The notes: a model not told the origin generated them from the letters alone. DNA of 8,068 nt from Limnoraphis robusta CS-951 (GCF_000972705.2 NZ_LATL02000130.1:1-8068); one strand, 5' to 3'; shown: positions 1 through 7,583, counted from the first letter of the stretch. Numbers and translations are program-made.

Positions 1-73
1 ACTGGCTGACCAACTCATGTATGAACATAAACAGAATAAATATAGCAGTATAGCAGAAGTCAGGAGACAGTAG
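1..73 (+). CDS. 3' end of a possible second, inverted copy of the REC-GGDEF gene (cut by window edge)
   Basis: Read on the plus strand from base 2, this stretch encodes LADQLMYEHK and onward to VRRQ and a TAG stop at 71-73. These 23 residues are identical to the C-terminus of the diguanylate cyclase encoded on the opposite strand at 183-1163, and the DNA is identical too. Only the tail of the GGDEF domain is present; its start, if any, lies left of the window. It may be the end of a complete tail-to-tail duplicate, a stub left by a local inversion, or a fold-back assembly artefact. The sequence cannot decide between these. The perfect DNA identity means the copy is either very recent or not real. 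Confidence 0.4.
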   Translation, partial: LADQLMYEHKQNKYSSIAEVRRQ

Positions 74-84
74 ACAGGAGACAG
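61..84 (+). repeat. Heptanucleotide tandem repeat, left copy (CAGGAGA/CAGTAGA)
   Basis: The units are CAGGAGA, CAGTAGA, CAGGAGA and a partial CAG: 3.4 copies with period 7 and one G/T variation. The following seven bases (CAGAATT) no longer fit. The array encodes the last residues and the TAG stop of the duplicated reading frame. Period-7 arrays resemble the short tandemly repeated repetitive (STRR) sequences known from cyanobacteria; membership of a named STRR class is not established here. Confidence 0.75.
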
Positions 85-98
85 AATTGAAACCTTTA

Positions 99-140
99 TC
101 ATATCATGTCCGGATAATTAGTGATCAAAAACTTTCTCAT
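99..140 (-). other. 13-codon mini-ORF with a Shine-Dalgarno-like GGAGG, in the inverted-repeat spacer
   Basis: On the minus strand, GGAGG (144-148) is followed after three bases by ATG (138-140) and 13 codons reading MRKFLITNYPDMI before TGA at 99-101. It starts 42 bases after the cyclase stop. The spacing is shorter than the usual 5-9 nt, and the purine-rich surroundings make a GGAGG match easy by chance. It could be the displaced 5' end of a former downstream gene, a short leader, or nothing. There is no homology evidence. Confidence 0.15.
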
Positions 141-167
141 AATCCTCCTCTTTCTTCTTCTTGATTT

Positions 168-195
168 CCTCCTGTCTCCTGTCTACTGTCTCCTG
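168..195 (-). repeat. Heptanucleotide tandem repeat, right copy (inverted)
   Basis: On the minus strand the array reads CAGGAGA, CAGTAGA, CAGGAGA and then CAGGAGG, a fourth unit with 6 of 7 matches. It is therefore one unit longer than the left copy. It overlaps the 3' end of the cyclase gene and supplies its TAG stop (183-185), so the C-terminal residues of that protein are encoded by repeat DNA. The perfect inverted homology with the left side ends inside this fourth unit. Confidence 0.75.
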
Positions 196-1163
196 ACTTC
201 TGCTATACTGCTATATTTATTCTGTTTATGTTCATACATGAGTTGGTCAGCCAGTGCTAATCCTTGTTCGAGTGAAAAGTCATTATCATTAAAATTACAA
301 GTCTGTATTCCCATACTCATTGAAAGTTTATAAGCTTGATTTTGCTTTTGATTTAACTCATCAATATTTGCTTTTAGCCGGACATAAAAGTTAGATATAC
401 TGCCATCTACACCGGATATAAATAAAGCAAATTCATCGCCTCCTAGTCTAGCAATAATATCCGCATCTCGAAAGGTTTGTTTTAAGATTTTGGCGGCATC
501 AACAATGACTTTATCTCCGATTTCATGCCCTAGTGTATCATTAATTTTCTTCAATCCATCTAAATCAGCAAATACAATACAGCATGAAACTTGAGTGCGT
601 CGAGCGATTTTGATTTGTTGTTCAGCTAAGACAAAAAAGCCTCGTCGGTTATAAAGTCCGGTTAATTCATCCGTCAGAGATAACTGTCTGACTTCTGCTT
701 CTGCTTTTAAACGCTCTTGAATTTCCTGTTTTAAACGTTGATTTTGTTCGATGAGTTTTTGCTGCTGTTGTTGGATGAGTAATTGATTTTTTACTCGCAT
801 CAACACTTCTTGTTCTTGAAACGGTTTAGTAATATAATCAACACCTCCTAATTCAAAGGCTTGCATTTTATTTTCAAGTCTTTCTAAGGCACTAATAAAA
901 ATCACCGGAATCTGAGCCGTTTCTTCTGAAGCTTTTAACTGTTTGCAGACTTCATAGCCATTCATTTCCGGCATATTAATATCGAGTAAAATCAAATTAG
1001 GAGGATCACGATTAACTCCTTGGAGTGCCATTCTTCCATTGAGAGATTTACGAACAATATAGCCCTGTGACTCTAGAATTTTGGCTAACAATCGCAAATT
1101 ATCGGGGGTATCATCTACGATGAGAATATTCGTTTCTGTCGGAGATCTAAGTAAAATCGTCAT
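183..1163 (-). CDS. Response regulator with diguanylate cyclase output (REC-GGDEF)
   Basis: Soluble 326-residue response regulator predicted to make cyclic di-GMP from two GTP when phosphorylated and dimerised. The REC domain (about 9-125) has the acidic pair D17-D18, phosphoacceptor D61 in LLDINMP, S91 and K113, so it is complete. A Gln-rich helical linker (about 126-162, with QQQQQ) probably forms a dimer coiled coil. The GGDEF domain (about 162-322) starts with LTDELTGLYNRRGF, has FADLD with metal-binding D200, an intact GGDEF motif (241-245), and an RxxD inhibitory site (R232-D235) five residues before it. Product feedback inhibition is therefore likely. I chose ATG at 1161-1163; an in-frame TTG at 1170-1172 would add three residues, and neither has a strong ribosome-binding site. 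It lies 70 bp downstream of the hybrid kinase on the same strand, so is probably co-transcribed and its phosphate acceptor. The C-terminal residues and stop lie in a heptamer repeat. Confidence 0.95.
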   Translation of the reverse strand: MTILLRSPTETNILIVDDTPDNLRLLAKILESQGYIVRKSLNGRMALQGVNRDPPNLILLDINMPEMNGYEVCKQLKASEETAQIPVIFISALERLENKMQAFELGGVDYITKPFQEQEVLMRVKNQLLIQQQQQKLIEQNQRLKQEIQERLKAEAEVRQLSLTDELTGLYNRRGFFVLAEQQIKIARRTQVSCCIVFADLDGLKKINDTLGHEIGDKVIVDAAKILKQTFRDADIIARLGGDEFALFISGVDGSISNFYVRLKANIDELNQKQNQAYKLSMSMGIQTCNFNDNDFSLEQGLALADQLMYEHKQNKYSSIAEVRRQ

Positions 1164-1233
1164 CTTTTTCAAAGTTAGAGTAGTAATCGTTTTTGGTTTA
1201 AGATTATTAATAAATTACTGTGTTTAAATTCTC

Positions 1234-4200
1234 TTATTCTCGGCTTTGAATGAGATTAACAATTCGCTCAAATTGATATTGGTTTGCAAGTTCTGTTAGA
1301 CGAGTTCCCAGTTGAGCGAATTCAGGAGAAAGTTCATCAACTAATTCAGCGATCGCCATATCATTTCCACAAATAGCCGCATCTTCTAATTTCATCAACC
1401 AAGCTTGAGGTAATGAGGCCAAAAGCTGAGGATCAAAATGAGGTTTTGGCTTGCGAGTGTCTGGTTTCCCGTTCCAAGAATGCTCTTGGGATGACTCTTT
1501 CCCGAATGCTGAGAACACAGTTTCCTGTTGTTGATAAAGATACTCTAAACCCAAATATTCCGCCATTTTCAGAAATAAAGTCTGTTCACGGAAAGGTTTA
1601 CTGATATAATCATTACAACCAGCAGCCAGGGCAAGAGCGCGATCGCTTTGGGAAGCCTGGGCGGTGAGGGCGATAATAATACTGGTTTTTCCCTGTTCGA
1701 TTGCCCGAATTTGCTTTGTAGCTTCGTAGCCATCTAATATGGGCATCCGAATATCCATCCAAGTCAGATCGGGAAGCCATTCTTTCCAAAGCTGTACTGC
1801 TTCTTGACCGTTACTAGCTTCGCGTACTTCTAATCCCAAGTTTGACAGTAATCTGACCATGAGTAAACGATTTTCAGCCCGATCATCCACGACTAAAATG
1901 CGGCGATGAGGTTGCCCAGGAGCTAACCCGATCACCAGGCGATCGCTCTGTTCAGGGGTGAGATCGACTCCATCAGTTACGCGAACGGGCAGGGTAAACG
2001 AAAATGTACTTCCCTGTTCTATTTTACTCTTGACGGTGATTTCTCCGCCCATCAGTTCTAACAATTTGCGGCTAATGGTTAATCCTAAGCCTGTTCCACT
2101 AACAAAACGTTTTCCGGCTTGGGCTTGTACAAAGGCATCAAAAATCGTATTTAATTCTTCTGGAGCAATACCAACTCCGGTATCTTCGACTTCAAACATC
2201 AGGGTGTTAGGCTGTTGAAATTCCTGAGTTTGAACTCGTAGTGTTACATTGCCTTTTTTTGTAAATTTAATGGCATTACTGAGAAGATTGAGCAGAACTT
2301 GACGAAGTTTTTGAGCATCTGCCACAATAAATTGAGGAACTTCGGGTGCAATTTCAAAACAAAGGTCAAGCCCTTTAGAACTGGCGCGTTCAGCTAACAT
2401 ATTTCGTAGCGAATGCAGCAAGGCAATTAAATCAAAACCCGTTTCTTCTAAGGTGCAATGTCCGGCTTCTATTTTAGAGAGATCTAAGACATCATTAATC
2501 AAACTCAAGAGATGATCGCCACTGCGCTGAATAGTTTGTAGATCTTCTTGTTGAGTGGAAGTCAGGGAAGGATCACGAGCCATCACCTGAGTAAACCCGA
2601 GAATCACATTTAGGGGAGTCCGCAGTTCGTGACTCATATTGGCGAGGAAGATACTTTTTGCTAAGTTCGCGGCTTCTGCGGCTTCCATTGCTTGTCGGAG
2701 TGCAAGTTCTGTTTGTTTGCGATCGCTAATATCTTTGTGGGTTCCAATCATCCGTAACGGCTTACCTTGGGGAGCACGGAGGACAACTTTACCATAGTTA
2801 GCGACCCATTTCCACTCCCCAGACTTGCAGCGCACCCGATAGTCAAAGTTATAGTTGACGGAGGGATCTTGCAAGTGAGCATTTAGACATTCAAAGACCC
2901 TGGATTTATCATCGGGGTGAATCATATTTTCCCAAACCATTGTATTCATAATTAACTCTTCAGGCGGATAGCCTAGCATCTCCTGATAGTAGGAATTGAG
3001 GTAAACTTTGCCTGTACTGAGATCCCAATCCCAGAGTCCATCTCCAGAGGCTTCGAGTGCGAGTTGCAAGCGTTCTTCGCTCAGTTGTAAAGCAATTTCA
3101 GCTTGATGTTGTTGGGTGATATCAATGGCAACTCCTCCAATTAATAAATCTCCAGATAAGTCAGGAATTGGAAATTTATAGACCAAAAAATGACCCAGAC
3201 TTTTATCTAGACGGGGCGCAATTTCAATAACTTTGAGGACTTGGAGAGTTTTAGCGACGGTCTGAATATTATTAAAATAGTCTTGAGCGATAGAAGTGGG
3301 GTAAAGTTCAAAAATAGATTTGCCAATCAGATTATCAGTCGGTAAGTCGAAGGAGCGAAGATAAGTTTGACTAACATAGACGACCAAACCATTGGCATCT
3401 GTGATCCAAGCAGCAGCCGGACTATGATTCATAAAAGTCTGAAAGCGAGCTTCACTCTCTCGCAGGGCGTTTTCGATCAGTTGTCGGGTGCTAATATCTC
3501 GCAAAAAGGTGGTAAAAATCACCTCGCCATTGAGATTTAGCTTAGAAATAGAGGCTTCTGCGGGAAACTCTGAGCCATCTTTGCGCCGTCCAAAAATTGC
3601 GCCTCGCTCTGCCATTTGTCGCCCATGACTTTCAGTTTGACTATATTGGCTAACGTGCTGATGATGAAGATTGGCAAAGCGTTCTGGCATTAACAGGTTG
3701 AGGGGTTTTCCTAATACTTCTTCTGTCGTGTAACCAAAAATTTGTTCAGCCCCTTTATTAAATAGGGTGATTTGCTGCTGGCTATTGATGGAAATAATCG
3801 CATCGCTAGCAATGTCTAAAATTCCAGCAAACCGGGCTTGAGAAATTTGCAGGTTAATTTCGGCTTTTTTGCGCTCCGTAATATCTTGACCAATCCCCAA
3901 AGAATACCCACTTGATAGCCGCACATTTGCCCAAGATATGTTGATTTGTTGTCCGGTTGCTGTTAGGGTGGTCAGATCTCTCCAGTCTCCGGTTGCGGCT
4001 AACATAAATTCTAAAACACTTTGACAATAAACGGGGTCAGGATAACATTTTGCTAAGATATCTTTTTGTTGCCAGCTTTCGAGGGGATATCCTAAAACCC
4101 GTTCAACTTCGGGGTTAATAAATTGAATTTTGCCCTCGGGGTTAAACAAGGTAATCATCACCGGGATATTATTAACAATCGTTTGAAACATTTCCTTTTG

Positions 4201-7200
4201 ATATCGCAGCGCTTCCTCTGTTTGTTTGCGTTCGCTGATATCGCGGCAGATGCAGAAGTTCATGATATCACCGTCTAATTCGACTCGGTTCCAGCTAATT
4301 TCAACATCATATTCTGAACCATTTTTCCGGCGATGTCTCGTCTCGAATAGAGGAATAATTTCCTCTCGATTCAGCATCAGTTTTAGCTCTTCTTTTGTCC
4401 ACTGAGCATCCCAATCGGCAACATTTAGAGTTTGAGTTTCTTCTAAGGTGTAGCCAATCATTCGGGCAAAACTAGCGCTAGATTGTACCACATTTCCTTG
4501 AGAATTCATCACAACAATACCATCAATTGAGGTATTAAATAGGGTTTGAGTTCGCAGCAGTTCTTGTTCAAAATTAATTTCGGCTTGTTTGCGGTCAGTA
4601 ATATCCTTCATAAAGCAGTAATGCCCTACAAATTCCTGCTGTTCATCATAGGACGCAATCATCACCAATTGTTTATAGAAAATCGAACCGTCTTTGCGAA
4701 TTCCTGTGGTTTCAACTTCGACTCGACCTTCTTTTAGCATTTGCTGATAGGCGACAATCAATTTTTCCAACTCGTCAGGATGTACTGTTTTTTGCCAAGC
4801 CATCCCGATCATGTCTTCAGGTTCGTAGCCGGCGATGTTCGCATAGTTTTTATTAATATAAAGGTAATATCCTTGAGCATCGAGTTTAGAAATACCTGAT
4901 AAGGCATTTTCCATCACCTCAGTCATTTCTCGTCGTTCGGCTTCTGCTTGTTTTCGCTCGGTAATATCTTCTGAAAAACACAGTAAATAATCGGGCTGAT
5001 CCTGCTCATTATAAACGGGAACTTTCACCGTATGCAGCCAACGTCTGCCGCGACTATAACTATCAATTACTTCTTCGGTAATATCTTTAATAGTTCTCTT
5101 TTCGATTGCTTCTCTATCTTTTTGGTAAAAAAAGTTTGCCTGTTCTGTTGGGAAAAATTCATAAACGGTTTGACCCAGTGCCTGTTCTGCTGAGATGCCA
5201 AATAACTCTTCACTGGTTTTATTCCAAAATTGAATAACCCCAAATTTTTCAGAGTGTACATCCTTGACAAAAACCGCCAGGGGTAAATGATCTAATAAAG
5301 CTTGTAAGAAATTGCGAGTGTGTTGAATTTCTTCTTCGGCTTGCTTGCGTTTGGTAATATCAATAAAGCTAATCACCACTTGTTTGAGTTCACCGTTTGC
5401 CTCAAATTCGGGGTAAGCGTTGACTAATACCCAAGTCAGGGGAGGACTGCCTTTATTGATTCCTAAGAGATAATTTTTGAGGGGAGTTTGAGTCGATAAA
5501 ACCCGATGGATAGGGTATTCTTCAGTGGGCATTCGACTTCCATCTTCCCGGATAAAATACCAAGCTGGATCAATGGCAGTTTTTCCGATCATTTGCTCCA
5601 TCGATAACCCAAGTAATTCACTAGCTTTTGAATTGCAGAGTAAAATCCGGGTATCAGGAGCATGAATGATAAAACCAGCACTTAAATTATTAATCAATTG
5701 TCGATATCGAACTTCACTTTCTTTTAGAGCAACTTCTGATTTTTTCCGTTCTGTAATATCCGTATGAGAACCTGTCATCCGAATGACATTCCCGGCATGA
5801 TCCCACAGTGCTTGACCCCGATCTAGAATCCATTTATAGGAACCATCTTTGCAGCTCACTCTATGTTCTGAGAGGTAAAAAGGGGTTTTTTGAGCAAAAT
5901 GATCTTGAATAAGTTTCGTTACGTCTGCTAAATCATCAGGATGAACTCGTTTTTCCCATTCATCTAAACTGTTTTGGATTTCCTGATCTTCATAGCCGAT
6001 CATCTCTTTCCAACGACTGGAAAAGAAGACTTCGTTAGTTTGAACATTCCAATCCCAAATGCCATCGTTATTCCCCCGTAAAGCGAGTTCCCAACGTTCT
6101 TGACTTTGACGTAAGGCAACTTCTGCTTGTTTGCGATCGGCAATATTTCGAGCGATTTTTGAGGCACCAATAATATTGCCATTCTCGTCTTTAATCGGAG
6201 AAACACTGAGAGAAACATCGATAATCGTTCCATCTTTTTTACGGCGTTTTGTATCGTAGTGTTCAATGCGTTCTCCCTGTAGAATTCTTTTTAAAATCTT
6301 CTCTTCTTCCGGTTTATAATCTGCGGAAATCAGTTCTTTTCCCGATTTCCCAATCATCTCCTGTCCAGTATAACCAAAAATTTTCTCTGCTGCTGCATTC
6401 CAGCTTGTAATAATATCTTCTAAATTTTTACTAAAAATCGCATCTTCTGAAGATTCAACAATTGCAGCCAGTCGAGCCATCTCTAATTCGGCCTGTTGTC
6501 GCTGGTAAATTTCCCATTTTAACTGGCGATTGACTTTTTTCTGTTGTTTAACTTGGTGATGACGAACTTGGGCTAAATGCACGACTAATACAAATAGCCA
6601 AATTAAAATAAAACACCCGAAAAAAACGAGACTCGGTAAAAAAGATTTCGTTTTTGAGATGAATTCAAGTGTTGGGAAAACTTCAACTCGCCAATCTGCA
6701 CCATAAGCCCTGACAAATACTGTTTTCTGATAGGAAGATTCAGTCGGAAGTCCGGGTTGACGATAAATTAATTCCCCTCTCTCATAAATTGCAACTTTAT
6801 ATCCAGATGGCACTCTTAAAACACTATCAAATAAAGTTTGAAACCGAAAGACACCAACAATAAATCCATCAAATTCATCTCCGACAAAGATAGGTACAGT
6901 TGCTAGAAATCCTTGACCCCCTTGAGCAAGTGAAATATTGGCAGTTAGAATTACTTGATTGAGATCACGAGCCAACCGTAACGTAATCAGGCGACGCCGC
7001 TCCTGACTCAAATCTTGGTTCTGTACGGCTTCATTTCCGACTACTGGAATCACCCAACGAACTTGAAAATTAGAATCAACCCATTCAATAGCCTGATAAC
7101 CAGAGAAATTATTTATATAGGCGGTAGTATCGGCTTCCCAAAGTTCCCGTGCCGTACCCCCACTGGCTTGCCAACGGTTCGCTATGCGCTGAAGCCCCTG

Positions 7201-7407
7201 TATCCGAGTTGTGAGTTCTTGATTGAGTTGTAACTGAATGGCATCGGCTTCTTGTTGAATTAACTGATTAATCTGAAGTTCTTCGTTTATGGTGAGTTGT
7301 TGCCAGAGAAAAAAAACCGCTACAGAAGCGAATACACCCAGCAACAAAGGCAGCAGTTTTTTAAGAGGTATTTGGCATAAAGTTCTCATGGGGTTGAGTT
7401 TAGTCAT
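1234..7407 (-). CDS. Giant membrane hybrid histidine kinase: CHASE, ten PAS, HisKA, HATPase, REC
   Basis: A 2057-residue sensor kinase. TM1 (about 18-36) and TM2 (257-279) bracket a periplasmic CHASE-type sensor (best match about 95-200, core SGYQAIEWVD), followed by a short helical region. Ten PAS domains follow, at about 310-425, 432-555, 565-690, 695-820, 826-942, 947-1062, 1066-1182, 1186-1311, 1314-1436 and 1440-1566. Most end in a DITERKQAE-type linker, at intervals of 119-133 residues. The HisKA H-box is MSHELRTPLN with H1593. The HATPase has its N-box near N1711, G1 box EDTGVGIA (D1742), F-box FDAF and G2 box GTGLGL. The REC domain has D1841-D1842, phosphoacceptor D1885, T1915 and K1937. 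All catalytic residues are present. Residues about 1990-2055 form a helical extension without an HPt histidine. ATG at 7405-7407 has no clear Shine-Dalgarno; Met7 (7387-7389) is an alternative. The likely output is the REC-GGDEF protein encoded next. The ligands of the sensor domains cannot be read from sequence. Confidence 0.96.
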   Translation of the reverse strand: MTKLNPMRTLCQIPLKKLLPLLLGVFASVAVFFLWQQLTINEELQINQLIQQEADAIQLQLNQELTTRIQGLQRIANRWQASGGTARELWEADTTAYINNFSGYQAIEWVDSNFQVRWVIPVVGNEAVQNQDLSQERRRLITLRLARDLNQVILTANISLAQGGQGFLATVPIFVGDEFDGFIVGVFRFQTLFDSVLRVPSGYKVAIYERGELIYRQPGLPTESSYQKTVFVRAYGADWRVEVFPTLEFISKTKSFLPSLVFFGCFILIWLFVLVVHLAQVRHHQVKQQKKVNRQLKWEIYQRQQAELEMARLAAIVESSEDAIFSKNLEDIITSWNAAAEKIFGYTGQEMIGKSGKELISADYKPEEEKILKRILQGERIEHYDTKRRKKDGTIIDVSLSVSPIKDENGNIIGASKIARNIADRKQAEVALRQSQERWELALRGNNDGIWDWNVQTNEVFFSSRWKEMIGYEDQEIQNSLDEWEKRVHPDDLADVTKLIQDHFAQKTPFYLSEHRVSCKDGSYKWILDRGQALWDHAGNVIRMTGSHTDITERKKSEVALKESEVRYRQLINNLSAGFIIHAPDTRILLCNSKASELLGLSMEQMIGKTAIDPAWYFIREDGSRMPTEEYPIHRVLSTQTPLKNYLLGINKGSPPLTWVLVNAYPEFEANGELKQVVISFIDITKRKQAEEEIQHTRNFLQALLDHLPLAVFVKDVHSEKFGVIQFWNKTSEELFGISAEQALGQTVYEFFPTEQANFFYQKDREAIEKRTIKDITEEVIDSYSRGRRWLHTVKVPVYNEQDQPDYLLCFSEDITERKQAEAERREMTEVMENALSGISKLDAQGYYLYINKNYANIAGYEPEDMIGMAWQKTVHPDELEKLIVAYQQMLKEGRVEVETTGIRKDGSIFYKQLVMIASYDEQQEFVGHYCFMKDITDRKQAEINFEQELLRTQTLFNTSIDGIVVMNSQGNVVQSSASFARMIGYTLEETQTLNVADWDAQWTKEELKLMLNREEIIPLFETRHRRKNGSEYDVEISWNRVELDGDIMNFCICRDISERKQTEEALRYQKEMFQTIVNNIPVMITLFNPEGKIQFINPEVERVLGYPLESWQQKDILAKCYPDPVYCQSVLEFMLAATGDWRDLTTLTATGQQINISWANVRLSSGYSLGIGQDITERKKAEINLQISQARFAGILDIASDAIISINSQQQITLFNKGAEQIFGYTTEEVLGKPLNLLMPERFANLHHQHVSQYSQTESHGRQMAERGAIFGRRKDGSEFPAEASISKLNLNGEVIFTTFLRDISTRQLIENALRESEARFQTFMNHSPAAAWITDANGLVVYVSQTYLRSFDLPTDNLIGKSIFELYPTSIAQDYFNNIQTVAKTLQVLKVIEIAPRLDKSLGHFLVYKFPIPDLSGDLLIGGVAIDITQQHQAEIALQLSEERLQLALEASGDGLWDWDLSTGKVYLNSYYQEMLGYPPEELIMNTMVWENMIHPDDKSRVFECLNAHLQDPSVNYNFDYRVRCKSGEWKWVANYGKVVLRAPQGKPLRMIGTHKDISDRKQTELALRQAMEAAEAANLAKSIFLANMSHELRTPLNVILGFTQVMARDPSLTSTQQEDLQTIQRSGDHLLSLINDVLDLSKIEAGHCTLEETGFDLIALLHSLRNMLAERASSKGLDLCFEIAPEVPQFIVADAQKLRQVLLNLLSNAIKFTKKGNVTLRVQTQEFQQPNTLMFEVEDTGVGIAPEELNTIFDAFVQAQAGKRFVSGTGLGLTISRKLLELMGGEITVKSKIEQGSTFSFTLPVRVTDGVDLTPEQSDRLVIGLAPGQPHRRILVVDDRAENRLLMVRLLSNLGLEVREASNGQEAVQLWKEWLPDLTWMDIRMPILDGYEATKQIRAIEQGKTSIIIALTAQASQSDRALALAAGCNDYISKPFREQTLFLKMAEYLGLEYLYQQQETVFSAFGKESSQEHSWNGKPDTRKPKPHFDPQLLASLPQAWLMKLEDAAICGNDMAIAELVDELSPEFAQLGTRLTELANQYQFERIVNLIQSRE
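1349..2726. repeat. HIP1 octamer sites (GCGATCGC), four copies
   Basis: The cyanobacterial highly iterated palindrome GCGATCGC occurs at 1349-1356, 1639-1646, 1939-1946 and 2719-2726. All four are inside the kinase gene, in the part encoding the catalytic and receiver domains and the end of the last PAS domain. I saw no exact copy in the remaining sequence, though near matches such as GCGATCGG (6133-6140) exist. Their presence supports a cyanobacterial host and suggests the kinase core is native DNA. Confidence 0.85.
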
Positions 7408-7446
7408 AGAGCCATAAACAGATTGCTAGATCACTATATCTAAGAT

Positions 7447-7492
7447 ATCTCAAATTCATTAGGCTACATTTCGTAACTTAATGATTTGAGAT
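7447..7492. promoter_or_regulatory. Imperfect hairpin/dyad upstream of the kinase gene
   Basis: ATCTCAAATTCATTA (7447-7461) pairs with TAATGATTTGAGAT (7479-7492) with a single bulged base, leaving a 17-base loop. It sits in the 176 bp gap between the zinc-ribbon gene and the kinase, 40 bp before the kinase ATG. A smaller palindrome, ATATCT-A-AGATAT (7436-7448), overlaps its kinase-side edge. On the minus strand TATAGT (7433-7438) could be a -10 box, but no convincing -35 is present. No U-run follows the stem in the direction of transcription, so an intrinsic terminator is unlikely. An operator or 5' leader structure is possible. Confidence 0.45.
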
Positions 7493-7583
7493 GTTGGTAG
7501 AGCATAGAGCGGATCGTCAATCAATGCAGAAACATTAACTACAAAATCGAGCAATAAATATTTATCAAAAGTCAATTGAACAG

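Larger units (their letters stand above)
1..255. repeat. Large inverted repeat, 84 bp perfect arms, 87 bp spacer
   Basis: Bases 1-84 are the exact reverse complement of 172-255: position n pairs with 256-n throughout, with no mismatch until 85/171. The left arm reaches the window edge, so the true arm may be longer. The right arm contains the last 23 codons and stop of the cyclase gene plus 11 bases after it. The spacer (85-171) is unique and holds a pyrimidine-rich run on the plus strand at about 144-182. RNA from either strand across this region could fold into a very stable long stem. The origin (duplication, inversion or assembly artefact) is unresolved. Confidence 0.95.

Noticed and set aside
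84..93. GAATTGAAAC, resembling the 3' end of many CRISPR repeats
   Set aside because: Only one copy is present, with no repeat-spacer periodicity and no cas genes.
121..333. Plus-strand open frame of 70 codons with a hydrophobic N-terminus
   Set aside because: It starts in the inverted-repeat spacer and runs antisense through the well-supported cyclase gene; the hydrophobic stretch comes from the pyrimidine-rich tract.
1164..1233. Possible terminator or regulatory hairpin between kinase and cyclase genes
   Set aside because: Only a weak 6 bp pairing (1182-1187 with 1214-1219) was found in AT-rich sequence; it is likely chance.
5067..5270. Minus-strand frame of 67 codons inside the kinase gene
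   Set aside because: It is out of frame within an intact PAS-coding region and has no recognisable features.
7015..7233. Plus-strand frame of 72 codons antisense to the CHASE-coding region
   Set aside because: It is opposite a conserved sensor domain and has no domain or start signal of note.
1234..7407. LOV-type (flavin) or phytochrome-type photosensor in the PAS array
   Set aside because: No GRNCRFLQ-like motif and no GAF or bilin-binding cysteine context was seen in any of the ten modules.
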